Source: Prevotella sp.
Lineage (GTDB): Bacteria; Bacteroidota; Bacteroidia; Bacteroidales; Bacteroidaceae
Reading direction: 5' to 3'
NCBI GenBank assembly: GCA_017554385.1
Contig: JAFZIL010000027.1
Location: 1-64,000, forward strand
DNA: 64,000 nucleotides
A program made the position numbers and the translations under genes. Below, one piece after another: positions 34,144 to 44,023 of the stretch; position 1 is the first letter of the stretch; every line of letters begins with the position of its first letter. The notes below the pieces were generated by a model. It saw only the letters and a list, made by a program, of their open reading frames with translations. It was not told the DNA's origin and ran no database searches.

Positions 34144-37100
34144 ATGAAACAGTACCGTCTCGTGGACAACGTAGTCGGGTGGCTGACTTTTCTGATTGCA
34201 GCCTTCGTCTACTGTTCCACTATTGAGCCGACAGCCTCTTTTTGGGACTGTCCGGAGTTTATCACCACGGGCTACAGGCTCGAAGTCGGCCATCCGCCTG
34301 GTGCGCCCTTCTTCATGCTGACGGCCAATCTTTTCTCACAGTTTGCCAGCGATGCCACACAGGTGGCTTATATGGTCAATATGATGAGTGCCCTCCTTTC
34401 GGCAACATGTATCCTGTTCCTGTTCTGGAGTATTACCCATCTGGTTCGCAGACTGTTGATTGACAACTGGTCGGAACTCTCGCTGTCGAAGATGATAGCC
34501 ATCGAAGCCAGCGGATTAGTGGGTGCACTGATCTATACCTTCAGCGACACGTTCTGGTTCTCGGCTGTCGAGGGTGAAGTGTATGCCTACTCATCTGCTT
34601 TCACTGCCGTGGTGTTCTGGCTTATCTTGAAGTGGGAAGACCATGCCGACGAGCCTCACAGCGACCGCTGGTTAGTGCTCATCATGTACATGACGGGCCT
34701 GAGTATCGGCGTCCACCTGCTCAACCTGCTTTGTCTTCCTGCTATTGTGCTCGTTTGGTACTACAAGCGATTCCCCAATGCCAATGCCAAGGGCTCGCTC
34801 ATTGCACTCTGCGTGTCGTTTGCACTGGTAGCCTTGGTGCTCTACGGTGTAGTGCCCGGTATTATTACAGTGGGCGGATGGTTTGAGCTGTTCTTCGTGA
34901 ACACCTTAGGATGTCCCTTCAACACGGGCGAGTACATCTATATTATCCTGCTTATTGCCTCGGTTATCTGGGCTATCTACGAGACTCAGACCGGTGGTTC
35001 TGAGAGACGTCAGAACATATCCTTCCTTCTTTCAGTGGGCATGTTGGGTGTTCCGTTCTATGGCTACGGATGGAGTGCTGCCATCATCGGTGTGGTGGTG
35101 CTGGCCTTGCTGTGGTTCGTGTTGAACAGGAAGTATCAGAAACTGCCCTTGGTGTCGGCCCGACTGAAGAATACGATGCTTCTGTGCATGTTGATGCTGA
35201 TGATCGGCTACTCGACATACGCCGTCATCGTGATTCGTTCGAGTGCCAACCCGCCCATGGACCAGAACTCGCCCGAGGACATTTTTACGCTCGGTGACTA
35301 TCTGAGCCGCGACCAGTACGGTTCGCGTCCGTTGTTCTACGGTCAGGCATATACCTCGCAGGTGAAGCTTGAAACTGAGGGACGCTACTGTCGTCCTGTG
35401 CAGAGCACTGGCAAACCCGTGTGGCAGCGTAAGGAGAAGGCCTCGGCCGATGAGAAGGACTCTTACTTCGTGGTACGTACGAAGGACGAGTACGTCTATG
35501 CCCAGAACATGCTGTTCCCCCGTATCTGGAGTAGCAGCCACGCCCAGGCCTATGAGAGCTGGATGGGTGGCAGCATCGACGGCACCGAGGTGCCCTTCGA
35601 CCGCTGCGGCGAATCGATGATGGTGAAGGTGCCTTCGCAGATTGAGAACTTGAAGTTCTTCTTCTCATACCAGTGTAACTGGATGTACTGGCGTTATTTC
35701 ATGTGGAACTTCGCTGGTCGTCAGAACGACATCCAGAGTCATGGCGAGCTGGAACACGGCAACTGGATAACCGGCATCCCGTTTATCGACAATGCCCGTT
35801 TGGGCGACCAGAGCACATTGCCCGATGACCTGAAAGAGAACAAGGGTCATAATGTGTTCTACTGTCTGCCCCTGTTGTTGGGACTCATCGGACTGTTCTG
35901 GCAGTCATTGGGACGCGGCCAGAAGGGTATCAAGCAGTTCTGGGTGGTGTTCTTCCTGTTCTTCATGACAGGCCTGGCCATTGTGGTCTACCTGAACCAG
36001 ACCCCGTTGCAGCCTCGTGAGCGTGACTATGCCTATGCAGGTTCGTTCTATGCCTTTGCCATCTGGTGCGGCATGGGCGTTGCTGCCCTGTGCGACCTGT
36101 TGACGAGAAAGATGAAGAAGCAGCCTGTAGCACTTGTAGGCCTTGTAGGTCTTGCATGTCTTCTGGTGCCCCTGCAGATGGCTTCGCAGACATGGGACGA
36201 CCACGACCGCTCCGGCCGTTACACCTGCCGTGACTTCGGTCAGAACTATCTCATGTCGCTACAGCAGGAGGGCAATCCCATCATCTTCACCAACGGTGAC
36301 AATGATACCTTCCCCCTGTGGTACAACCAGGATACCGAAGGTGTGCGCACTGATGCACGCGTGTGTAACCTGTCGTACCTGCAGACCGACTGGTATATCG
36401 ACCAGATGGTGCGTCCTGCCTACGACTCTCCTTCGTTGCCTATCACGTGGAAGCGAATAGAATACTGTGCCGGTACGAACGAGTACGTACAGGTAGACCC
36501 GAGGCTGAAGAATGAGGTACTTGCCATGTATCGCGACATGCCGGAGGCTGCTGTTGAGCAGTTTGGCGAAGAACCCTTCGAGCTGACGAACATCCTGAAC
36601 CGATGGGTGCGTTCGACCAATCCCGACCTGCACGTCATACCTACCGATACCGTCTACATGACCATCGACAAGGAGGCCGTCAAGAAGAGCGGCATGATGT
36701 TGCAGGGTGATTCGATTCCCGACCGCATGGTTATCTCGCTCAAGGGCAAGGGTGCCTTGTACAAAGGCGACCTGATGATGCTTGAGATGATTGCCCATGC
36801 CAACTGGACGCGCCCCATCTACGTAGCTACCACCGTGGGTCAGGAGAACTATATGAACCTGGGCGACAACTTCGTGCAGGAGGGCCTGGCCAACCGTATC
36901 ACGCCGTTCACGACGAACGTGGGCGGTCAGCCGCTCGACGGCATGAAGAACTTCGACACGGAGAAGACCTACGACAACGTGATGAACCGCTTCAAGTTCG
37001 GCAACGTGAAGCAGCCAGGCATTTATCTCGACGAGACTGTTATGCGCATGTGCTTCACCCATCGTCGCCTGCTCTCACAGTTGGCTATGAACCTGGCACA

Positions 37101-37479
37101 GGAAGACCAGCCCGAAAAGGCTGCCAAAGTGCTGGCACTCTGCGAGAAGGAACTGCCCGCTACCAATGTGCCTCACGACTTCCAGAGCGGTTCGCTCGAC
37201 ATGGCACGCACCTACGCCTCCATCGGCAACGATGCGAAAGCCAAGGAGGTGATTGCCAATCTGTGGAAGAAGTCGAGCCAGTACCTGAACTACTACTGTT
37301 CGCTCAGCCCCTCGCGCTTTGCCGGCTGCCAGCGTGACTGTCTGCTCCATGCCTATATTCTGGAGCATCTGGCCCACTTGGCTTCACAGGTCGACGAGAA
37401 ACTGGGTGAGGAATATGAAAAGAAACTCGAAGTTGCTCTCAATGCCTATCAGGCAAAGGGTGGCGACCTGGGGTATTGA
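34144..37479 (+). CDS. DUF2723 integral membrane glycosyltransferase-like protein
   Basis: A 1111-residue protein. The first 700 residues hold about 12-14 membrane segments in two groups. The N-terminus shows the DUF2723 signature: TIEPTASFWDCPEFITTGYRLEVGHPPGAPFF, with the Asp and Glu positions expected in GT-C type transferases, and TPLQPRERDYAYAGSFYAFAIW further on. The C-terminal part is soluble and helical, with a TPR-like region (QEDQPEKAAKVLALCEKELP). DUF2723 proteins are now placed among GT-C glycosyltransferases and in Bacteroidales are linked to protein O-glycosylation. A TACCTTTG box at 34105-34112 lies upstream without a clear -33 element. Confidence 0.85.
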   Translation: MKQYRLVDNVVGWLTFLIAAFVYCSTIEPTASFWDCPEFITTGYRLEVGHPPGAPFFMLTANLFSQFASDATQVAYMVNMMSALLSATCILFLFWSITHLVRRLLIDNWSELSLSKMIAIEASGLVGALIYTFSDTFWFSAVEGEVYAYSSAFTAVVFWLILKWEDHADEPHSDRWLVLIMYMTGLSIGVHLLNLLCLPAIVLVWYYKRFPNANAKGSLIALCVSFALVALVLYGVVPGIITVGGWFELFFVNTLGCPFNTGEYIYIILLIASVIWAIYETQTGGSERRQNISFLLSVGMLGVPFYGYGWSAAIIGVVVLALLWFVLNRKYQKLPLVSARLKNTMLLCMLMLMIGYSTYAVIVIRSSANPPMDQNSPEDIFTLGDYLSRDQYGSRPLFYGQAYTSQVKLETEGRYCRPVQSTGKPVWQRKEKASADEKDSYFVVRTKDEYVYAQNMLFPRIWSSSHAQAYESWMGGSIDGTEVPFDRCGESMMVKVPSQIENLKFFFSYQCNWMYWRYFMWNFAGRQNDIQSHGELEHGNWITGIPFIDNARLGDQSTLPDDLKENKGHNVFYCLPLLLGLIGLFWQSLGRGQKGIKQFWVVFFLFFMTGLAIVVYLNQTPLQPRERDYAYAGSFYAFAIWCGMGVAALCDLLTRKMKKQPVALVGLVGLACLLVPLQMASQTWDDHDRSGRYTCRDFGQNYLMSLQQEGNPIIFTNGDNDTFPLWYNQDTEGVRTDARVCNLSYLQTDWYIDQMVRPAYDSPSLPITWKRIEYCAGTNEYVQVDPRLKNEVLAMYRDMPEAAVEQFGEEPFELTNILNRWVRSTNPDLHVIPTDTVYMTIDKEAVKKSGMMLQGDSIPDRMVISLKGKGALYKGDLMMLEMIAHANWTRPIYVATTVGQENYMNLGDNFVQEGLANRITPFTTNVGGQPLDGMKNFDTEKTYDNVMNRFKFGNVKQPGIYLDETVMRMCFTHRRLLSQLAMNLAQEDQPEKAAKVLALCEKELPATNVPHDFQSGSLDMARTYASIGNDAKAKEVIANLWKKSSQYLNYYCSLSPSRFAGCQRDCLLHAYILEHLAHLASQVDEKLGEEYEKKLEVALNAYQAKGGDLGY

Positions 37480-37502
37480 TGATCGATAATTGGAAATAAC
37501 CA

Positions 37503-38114
37503 TTGATTATTGAACAACCCGCAGTTTATCTGCGATGGCTTTATCCAAGGGCTCTTTGGAGAATGGACCGTCAAGAACGCGCTGTCTATCTGACGTTCGA
37601 CGACGGGCCCATTCCCGAGTCTACGCCATTCATCCTGCAGACCCTGCGAGAGTTCAGTATCAAAGCCACTTTTTTCATGGTGGGCGACAATGTGCGGAAG
37701 TATCCCGAATTGTATCGGCAAATTGTCGACGAAGGCCATCAGGTGGGCAATCACACTCATAACCACATCAGCGGTTTCCGTCATTCGCTTCACGACTATG
37801 CCTACAACGTAGAGAAGGCCAATGCCTACATACACAGCCACTTGTTCCGTCCACCACATGGGTGGATGCGTACGGTGCAGTATGCGTGGCTCAGCCGTAA
37901 GTATAAAGTGGTGATGTGGGATCTCGTTACCCGAGACTACTCGAAGTGGATGACTGCACAGGACATTTTCGACAATGTTTGCCGCTATGCCCGTAACGGC
38001 TCCATCATTACTTTCCATGATTCGCTCAAGGCCATCGACAAGCTGAGGTGGGCCTTGCCCGAAAGTCTGAAATGGCTGAAAAGCCAAGGCTACGAGTTCC
38101 GCATCTTTGAGTAG
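37503..38114 (+). CDS. polysaccharide deacetylase (NodB-type)
   Basis: A 203-residue protein. The NodB domain has motif 1 TFDDGP, motif 2 GNHTHNH, motif 3 RPPHGW and the late motifs WDLVTRDY and ITFHDS, so all catalytic and metal ligands are present. No signal peptide is visible. The start is taken as TTG 37503 because the N-terminal EQPAVYLRWLYPRALWRMD resembles conserved N-termini of close family members; the first ATG (37563) would remove that segment. It is 23 nt after the DUF2723 gene and probably co-transcribed. Likely substrate: an acetylated cell-envelope glycan. Confidence 0.85.
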   Translation: MIIEQPAVYLRWLYPRALWRMDRQERAVYLTFDDGPIPESTPFILQTLREFSIKATFFMVGDNVRKYPELYRQIVDEGHQVGNHTHNHISGFRHSLHDYAYNVEKANAYIHSHLFRPPHGWMRTVQYAWLSRKYKVVMWDLVTRDYSKWMTAQDIFDNVCRYARNGSIITFHDSLKAIDKLRWALPESLKWLKSQGYEFRIFE

Positions 38115-38137
38115 TAAGTACTCCAAGCATTTACAAT

Positions 38138-38172
38138 CAGCCCCTGTTTCGCTTGCAAACAGGGGCTGTTTT
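38138..38172 (+). terminator. terminator after the polysaccharide deacetylase gene
   Basis: CAGCCCCTGTTT (38138-38149) pairs perfectly with AAACAGGGGCTG (38157-38168), followed by TTTT. The arm sequence is the same as the first cores of the repeat array at 15806-15864, so the repeat family can act as a terminator. Confidence 0.88.
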
Positions 38173-38205
38173 GATATCCTAACGGATTTTTTTTTACGAA
38201 TTGTT

Positions 38206-38235
38206 TTGCTTCTTTACATTTTTTATGTATCTTTG
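38206..38235 (+). promoter_or_regulatory. promoter of the paired sensor kinase genes
   Basis: TTG (38206-38208), 19-bp spacer, TATCTTTG (38228-38235). A GTG at 38241 would be almost leaderless; ATG 38259 is therefore preferred as the start. Confidence 0.7.
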
Positions 38236-38258
38236 CAATCGTGAATATTACTTACAGA

Positions 38259-41057
38259 ATGAAACAAACGCTTCATAAGATAACTCTTTTGGCTTTAGTC
38301 GCATCTTTGATGCTGCCTGTACGCCTGTCGGCGCAGCTCGAAAGACACACTCGAGAATACACCAAGGAACATCCCATGGTCTATGAGGATGCGTGGAATC
38401 TATGGCCATACTGCTATTTGAACGAGCATGGCGAACCTGAGGGCTACAACGTCGATTTGGTGAAGATGCTGTGCGAGGAGATGGATATTCCCTATGTCAT
38501 CAAGCTGACTTCCACAAGAAGAGCCTTGAGCGACCTGAAGGAAGGCCGGTCAGACCTGATGCTCGGCCTTGACAACCGCTACGAGCAGACCAACCTGATG
38601 TGCGGTAATACCATCGTCCAGCTGTTTACTCACAGCGTAGTGCATCCCAAGGGGCAAAAGGAGTATGTGAAGACGATTGAGGATTTGTCACGTCAGAAAG
38701 CCATTGTCCATAAGGGCAGCTTCTGTCATCATCTGATGGATACCAACGGTTGGGGCGGTAATGCCATTGCCCAGAACGATATGAAGGCTGCCATCAAGAA
38801 CCTTAGCTCGGTAGGTAAGGGACAGATTGTCTGGAACACGATGTCGCTGAAATGGTTGATGCGCAAATACCAGACTGATAATCTGGAGATAACCTCGGTC
38901 AACATGCCTCATGGAACCTACAAGTTCATGTCGCTCGATACGGTACTGCTCGCCCGTATCGATGAGGCCTACAAGGACCTGAGCGTAAAGAGCCAGCATT
39001 TCGAGGCTCTGCAGAACCGCTGGTTCTATCCCGACCACCAAGAGTCGGGCATCCCTATCTGGGTGTGGAACGTGACGGTGGTGATTGCTCTCCTGGCACT
39101 TGTGCTGTTGTTCTTCAACCTAATGTATCGCTACAGAGAGCGTAAGATGATGTCGATTGTCTTGCAGGACACCAACCGCCTGTCGCATATCCTGAAGCAG
39201 AGCCACATGTCGATATGGACCTATGACATAGTAAACCGCATGTTTATCTGGATGGATGTTGAGCAGCGTACGGAGAACAGGATTACACCGTTAGAGATGG
39301 GTGACTTCTTCAGTCATGCCGACTTCGTGAGTCTGTGTGATGCCATACGTCAGGTAGAGTCGATGGAGCAAGAACAGGTGACACTCGAAATGAAGGGCTC
39401 CACGCCTGCGAACAGCGATGTATGCGACTTTATGATTGTACTCTCGGTACTGAGTCGTAAAGACGGAAAGCCTGCGTCGGTGCTGGGCACGATGTGCGAC
39501 GTGACCATGGAGCGAAATAGGCAGCAGCAGACGAAAACCCTGTTGAGTCGCTACCAGGCTATCTTCGATAATGCCATGGTTGATATGATCTTCTACGACA
39601 GTGACGGATATATTGCCAACATGAACAACCGTGCTGTGCGCACTTTCGGCATGACCAAGGAGAAAGCTCGCGAACTGCGTGTCAACCTGAAGGACGTTAT
39701 TGGGCAAGACAAAATCGACCTGAAGAATTTCGACTATTACCATGTGACGCGTGCCCTCGATGTCTACAACCAGTTCCTTCCTGACGAGGCAAAGCATGAT
39801 TCCAGAATCTACTATGAGTTCCAGCTTGTTCCCGTGCGCGACAGTGAGCAACGTTTGTTGGGTACCTATGGAACCGGCATCGAGGTGACCGACTTCGTAA
39901 ACGTGTGGCGTCAGCAAAAAGAGAATATACGCAAGCTGAAGGAAGCCAACAGAGAGGTCGAGGCTTATATCAACAACATAGACTACATGTTGAAGGTGGG
40001 AGGTGTGCGCATGGCCAACTATTCGCCGAAGACCCACACACTGACCATCTATAGCGAGACCAACGTCGTTCAGCACACGCTGACACAGTCGCGCTTTGTC
40101 ATGCTCCTCGATGACTCCTCGAAGAAACGTGCGCTGAAGCTGCTCAACAGCATGGACGACCTCACGACGCAGCCCATCGATACCGTAGTGCTTACTAATC
40201 TCAGGTCGGGCGGTAAACCGCTCTATCTGCAGGTAAGCTTGATTCCTACCTTTAACGAACAGGGCGAGGTGGAGAACTACTTCGGACTCTGCCGCGACGT
40301 GACCGACATCAAGGTTTCGGAACAGCAGTTGGAGAAGGAAACCGAGAGAGCCAAGGAGGTGGAGGAACTGAAGAACTCGTTCCTGCGCAACATGAGCTAT
40401 GAGATACGTACGCCGCTGAACACGGTGGTGGGTTTTGCCGAATTGTTTGAGAATGAGCACCAGCAAGAGGACGAGGCCATCTTCGTCAAGGAAATCAAGG
40501 ACAATGCCGGCCATCTGCTGCACCTTATCAACGACATCCTGTTCTTGTCGCGCCTCGACGCCCACATGATTGAAATAAACCGTCAGCCTACCGACTTTGC
40601 TAAGACTTTCGAAAGTCATTGCACCACCGGATGGGCCAACGAGCAGCACGAAGGCGTGCGCTATGCCATCTATAATCATTTCGAGCAGCTCGTCGTCAAC
40701 ATTGACGATGCCAACGTGGGGCTTATCATCAACCAGATTACGACAAACGCCGCTCAACATACCACAAGTGGTACGGTGAGAGCCCGCTACGACTACTTCG
40801 ACGGAAAACTCATGATAGCCGTCGAGGATACAGGCAGTGGTATCAATGAGGAGAACATGAAACATATCTTCGAACGTTTCAATACCGGTGGGACGGGCAC
40901 AGGTCTCGGACTACCCATCTGTCTCGAACTGGCCAAACAGATGGATGGTCACATCGACATTAGCTCGAAGGTGGGCAATGGTACCACGGTGTGGGTGGTC
41001 ATCCCATGCGAGCTGATATCCATGGAACGTAAGATTGAGAACTATATCACAGTATAG
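38259..41057 (+). CDS. periplasmic SBP_bac_3 sensor kinase lacking the phosphoacceptor His
   Basis: A 932-residue protein: signal peptide (ITLLALVASLMLPVRLSA), a periplasmic solute-binding domain of SBP_bac_3 type (about 25-250, starting EDAWNLWPYCYLNEHGEPEGYNVDLVKMLCEEM), a membrane segment (about 267-290), two or more PAS-like regions, and HisKA/HATPase domains. The HATPase has TTNAAQHT, VEDTGSGI and GTGTGLGLPI, all intact. The H-box reads NMSYEIRTPLN: the phosphoacceptor position (residue 714) is Tyr, codon TAT. So it may bind ATP but cannot autophosphorylate in the usual way. A paralogue with intact His follows 22 nt later, which suggests a heterodimer or regulatory partner. Confidence 0.88.
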   Translation: MKQTLHKITLLALVASLMLPVRLSAQLERHTREYTKEHPMVYEDAWNLWPYCYLNEHGEPEGYNVDLVKMLCEEMDIPYVIKLTSTRRALSDLKEGRSDLMLGLDNRYEQTNLMCGNTIVQLFTHSVVHPKGQKEYVKTIEDLSRQKAIVHKGSFCHHLMDTNGWGGNAIAQNDMKAAIKNLSSVGKGQIVWNTMSLKWLMRKYQTDNLEITSVNMPHGTYKFMSLDTVLLARIDEAYKDLSVKSQHFEALQNRWFYPDHQESGIPIWVWNVTVVIALLALVLLFFNLMYRYRERKMMSIVLQDTNRLSHILKQSHMSIWTYDIVNRMFIWMDVEQRTENRITPLEMGDFFSHADFVSLCDAIRQVESMEQEQVTLEMKGSTPANSDVCDFMIVLSVLSRKDGKPASVLGTMCDVTMERNRQQQTKTLLSRYQAIFDNAMVDMIFYDSDGYIANMNNRAVRTFGMTKEKARELRVNLKDVIGQDKIDLKNFDYYHVTRALDVYNQFLPDEAKHDSRIYYEFQLVPVRDSEQRLLGTYGTGIEVTDFVNVWRQQKENIRKLKEANREVEAYINNIDYMLKVGGVRMANYSPKTHTLTIYSETNVVQHTLTQSRFVMLLDDSSKKRALKLLNSMDDLTTQPIDTVVLTNLRSGGKPLYLQVSLIPTFNEQGEVENYFGLCRDVTDIKVSEQQLEKETERAKEVEELKNSFLRNMSYEIRTPLNTVVGFAELFENEHQQEDEAIFVKEIKDNAGHLLHLINDILFLSRLDAHMIEINRQPTDFAKTFESHCTTGWANEQHEGVRYAIYNHFEQLVVNIDDANVGLIINQITTNAAQHTTSGTVRARYDYFDGKLMIAVEDTGSGINEENMKHIFERFNTGGTGTGLGLPICLELAKQMDGHIDISSKVGNGTTVWVVIPCELISMERKIENYITV

Positions 41058-41079
41058 AACGACGACAATTCCAAACATC

Positions 41080-44001
41080 ATGCGAAAGACGTCCAATATA
41101 TATAATAAGGTGGTGCTGATGATGGGGCGCATGCTGGCAGCTGCCGTCCTGATGATGCCGCTTTCAATGCGTGCCCAACGGGCCGGTGAAAACCGGTACA
41201 CCGAGGAACACCCGCTCGTGGTCATGGGCGACTGGGAGTTGCCACCCTACGAGTACAGTAATGACAACGGTAAGCCCGACGGTTTCATCGTGGATTTGCT
41301 CTCGACAATCCTTACCGAGATGGACATTCCCCACAAGTTTGTCATGAAAGAGCGGTTTCTGGTGAAGAAAGCTTTCAAAAATCATGAAGCCGACTTGGTG
41401 GTCGATTTCATGGGCACCTTCCGTTCGGCTCCCTACTTCGTTTCGCGCAACATTGTGAGCTATTATAAAATCAAGGCTGCTACCAGTGTCAAGAGTCCTA
41501 AGACCGACTCGTTCAGTCAGCTCGACAAGTCGGCTACCATCATCTATAAACTCTATGACGATGATATCGGTAATCTGCTCTCCAAACTTGCAAATGACAG
41601 GAAAATAACATCCGTTGCGGCCAACGAGAGCATGATACGCTCGTCGCTCGATCCTGACTGTTATTTCATCTGGGGTGAAGAGCCCCTGAAGTGGTTTGTC
41701 AGAGAGATGAATCTCACCAATGTCAAGATTGTCGACCTGGGCATTCCCGTCCGTGAGATGCATATTGTGGGCTTTGACAAGCAGCTCATCGATGGCATCG
41801 ACGACCAATATGCCCGACTGGAACAGAGCGGGAAACTTGAGGTGATAAGCGACAAGTGGTTCCATCCGGAAAAAGAGCACAATGATACGTCGCCCGTGGC
41901 GATATATGTGTCGATGGTCATCTTGCTTGTCGTCATTCTTCTGATTCTGCTCAACCGTTTGGCCAAGAGCCGGGCCATGGCTGCCACCCGCAAGACAAAA
42001 GAACTGGAGAGCATGATGTTGCAGTCGTTGAGTATGAGCAATTATTCCATCATCGAGTATGACTGCGATACCGGACGCTTCAGCAACCGTCATGGTACCT
42101 TTGTCCCCAAAGAAGGAACCGATCGTAGGGAGCTCTTGAACCACTTCCATCCAAAAGATCGTGAAATCGTGAGAGAGAAGTTCATGGAACTGTTAGAAGG
42201 GAAAATCACGACTGTCGACCTCAATATGCTGTGGCTGCCCTTTGGCGTGCAGCAGCCAGCACCCGGTGCCGACGAAGATGCCGGATGGGAGTACATCCAC
42301 GGCCATGCCATGGTCGAGGCCGACGAGATGAAATGTATACGCCGCTTACTCTTAACGGTGAAATATGTTACCGATGAGGTAAGACAAGAACGCATCAACA
42401 GCCAGTTGGGCAGTCGCTACAACAAGATTTTCGACACGTCGATGATCGCCATGTCGTTCTATGATAAGGACGGAAAACTCCTTGATCTGAACCAGCAGAT
42501 GCGCGACCTCTGTGATTTCGACAACACCGACGAGATGATTTTCCGCGAAACCAATCTCTTCGACCAACCTTTATTCCGCGGTGATCTGAAACCGAATACG
42601 GAAGAACAGTTCCATGTGTGCCAGCACCTACGCTTCGCCGAGCGGGGAATAGACAAGTACCTGGAGCTGAGGGTAATGCCAACTACAGAGGAAAACGGAA
42701 AACTGGCCTATTATACCATTACTGCACGCGACGTTACCGACGAGCGTACCATCAATATGGAACAGCGCCGCCACGACAAGGAACTGAGTGCCGCTAACAA
42801 GCAAATAAATACTTATGAGCAGCAGTTGCAGTACCTGCTGCAGCACTGTGACATGTTCGTCTGGGAGTTCGACTTGGCAACGCGCCACATCAAGTTCTCA
42901 CGCTCGCTCACCAATGTGGTGTTCTCCGACAGTCGCGATGTTTATATGAGCTGGTTGTTTGAAGACGAACGTGAACAGGCCGACCGCAACCTGGTGGAGA
43001 CCATGATGAAGGGAAAGGACTTTAATACCATCCACCACTTTACCCACACACCTGTCAACGACTCTCCCTGTTGGTATGCCCTGACCGGAACGCCGACTTT
43101 CAATAGCAATAAACAGTTTGTTGGGTATTTCGGCATTGCACGCGACATTACCAAGCTGATGCAGACACAGGAGAAGCTGAGGCAGGAAACCAGACGTGCC
43201 GACGATTCTGGCAAGCTGAAGAGCGTGTTCTTGGCCAACATGACCCACGAGATACGTACACCGCTGAATGCCATCGTGGGCTTCAGCGACCTGCTACAAG
43301 TGGTTGACGATCCTGCCGACCGTCGCGAGTTCATTCGCATCATCCGCAATAACTGCGATATGCTGCTGCGACTCATCGACGACATCATCGAGGCTTCGAA
43401 CATGAACCAGGGACCTATAGCCGTCGAACCCAAGGAGGTCGATTTCGCACTTGCCTTCAACGACATCTGTCAGACGTTGGCCCAGCGAGTGCAGGAGCCT
43501 GGTGTCGAGTTTATCGTTGACAATCCCTATCAGTCGTTTGTCACGACCCTCGACAAGGGGCGCATGCAGCAGGTCATCACCAACTTCACCACCAACGCGG
43601 TGAAATACACCAAGCAAGGACATATCAAGGTGGGCTACCGCTATGTTGCCGAGCACGATCTTCCTCATCACTCTCCGCTCACAGCCCATCATCACTCACA
43701 ACTTGGATCTGCGTCGGAACCTCATGACTCACGGGTCGCCCCACACGACACACCCTCGAAGGGTATCTACATGTATTGCGAGGACACCGGTACTGGTATT
43801 CCACAGGAGAAGCAGGCTGCCGTGTTCGACCGCTTTGTCAAACTGAACGACTTCGTGCAGGGCACAGGTCTCGGTCTGAGTATATGTAAGACCATTGCCG
43901 ACCGCTGCGACGGTCACATCGGTGTCGACAGCAAGGGCGAGGGCCACGGCTCTACGTTCTGGATCTGGATTCCATGTGAACAGAAAACCACTCACGATTA
44001 A
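41080..44001 (+). CDS. periplasmic SBP_bac_3 sensor histidine kinase
   Basis: A 973-residue paralogue of the preceding gene with the same plan: signal peptide, solute-binding domain (GDWELPPYEYSNDNGKPDGFI opens it), a membrane segment (about 280-302), PAS-like regions and HisKA/HATPase. The H-box is NMTHEIRTPLN with His723 present; FTTNAVKYT and CEDTGTGIP and GTGLGLSICK complete the ATPase. An unusual His/Ser-rich insertion (about residues 858-895, PHHSPLTAHHHSQLGS and following) lies inside the HATPase domain and is encoded by repetitive CTCATCAC-type DNA. ATG 41080, after the upstream stop, was chosen. The next gene is an AraC regulator. Confidence 0.9.
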   Translation: MRKTSNIYNKVVLMMGRMLAAAVLMMPLSMRAQRAGENRYTEEHPLVVMGDWELPPYEYSNDNGKPDGFIVDLLSTILTEMDIPHKFVMKERFLVKKAFKNHEADLVVDFMGTFRSAPYFVSRNIVSYYKIKAATSVKSPKTDSFSQLDKSATIIYKLYDDDIGNLLSKLANDRKITSVAANESMIRSSLDPDCYFIWGEEPLKWFVREMNLTNVKIVDLGIPVREMHIVGFDKQLIDGIDDQYARLEQSGKLEVISDKWFHPEKEHNDTSPVAIYVSMVILLVVILLILLNRLAKSRAMAATRKTKELESMMLQSLSMSNYSIIEYDCDTGRFSNRHGTFVPKEGTDRRELLNHFHPKDREIVREKFMELLEGKITTVDLNMLWLPFGVQQPAPGADEDAGWEYIHGHAMVEADEMKCIRRLLLTVKYVTDEVRQERINSQLGSRYNKIFDTSMIAMSFYDKDGKLLDLNQQMRDLCDFDNTDEMIFRETNLFDQPLFRGDLKPNTEEQFHVCQHLRFAERGIDKYLELRVMPTTEENGKLAYYTITARDVTDERTINMEQRRHDKELSAANKQINTYEQQLQYLLQHCDMFVWEFDLATRHIKFSRSLTNVVFSDSRDVYMSWLFEDEREQADRNLVETMMKGKDFNTIHHFTHTPVNDSPCWYALTGTPTFNSNKQFVGYFGIARDITKLMQTQEKLRQETRRADDSGKLKSVFLANMTHEIRTPLNAIVGFSDLLQVVDDPADRREFIRIIRNNCDMLLRLIDDIIEASNMNQGPIAVEPKEVDFALAFNDICQTLAQRVQEPGVEFIVDNPYQSFVTTLDKGRMQQVITNFTTNAVKYTKQGHIKVGYRYVAEHDLPHHSPLTAHHHSQLGSASEPHDSRVAPHDTPSKGIYMYCEDTGTGIPQEKQAAVFDRFVKLNDFVQGTGLGLSICKTIADRCDGHIGVDSKGEGHGSTFWIWIPCEQKTTHD

Positions 44002-44023
44002 CCACTCATCATCCAACAGCCAC

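Noticed and set aside
39291..40865. 524-codon antisense ORF in the first tandem kinase
   Set aside because: It mirrors a clearly recognisable kinase; the product has no domain and the length follows from codon bias of the true gene.
41164..42150. 328-codon antisense ORF in the second tandem kinase
   Set aside because: Shadow of the kinase frame with no start signals or recognisable motif.
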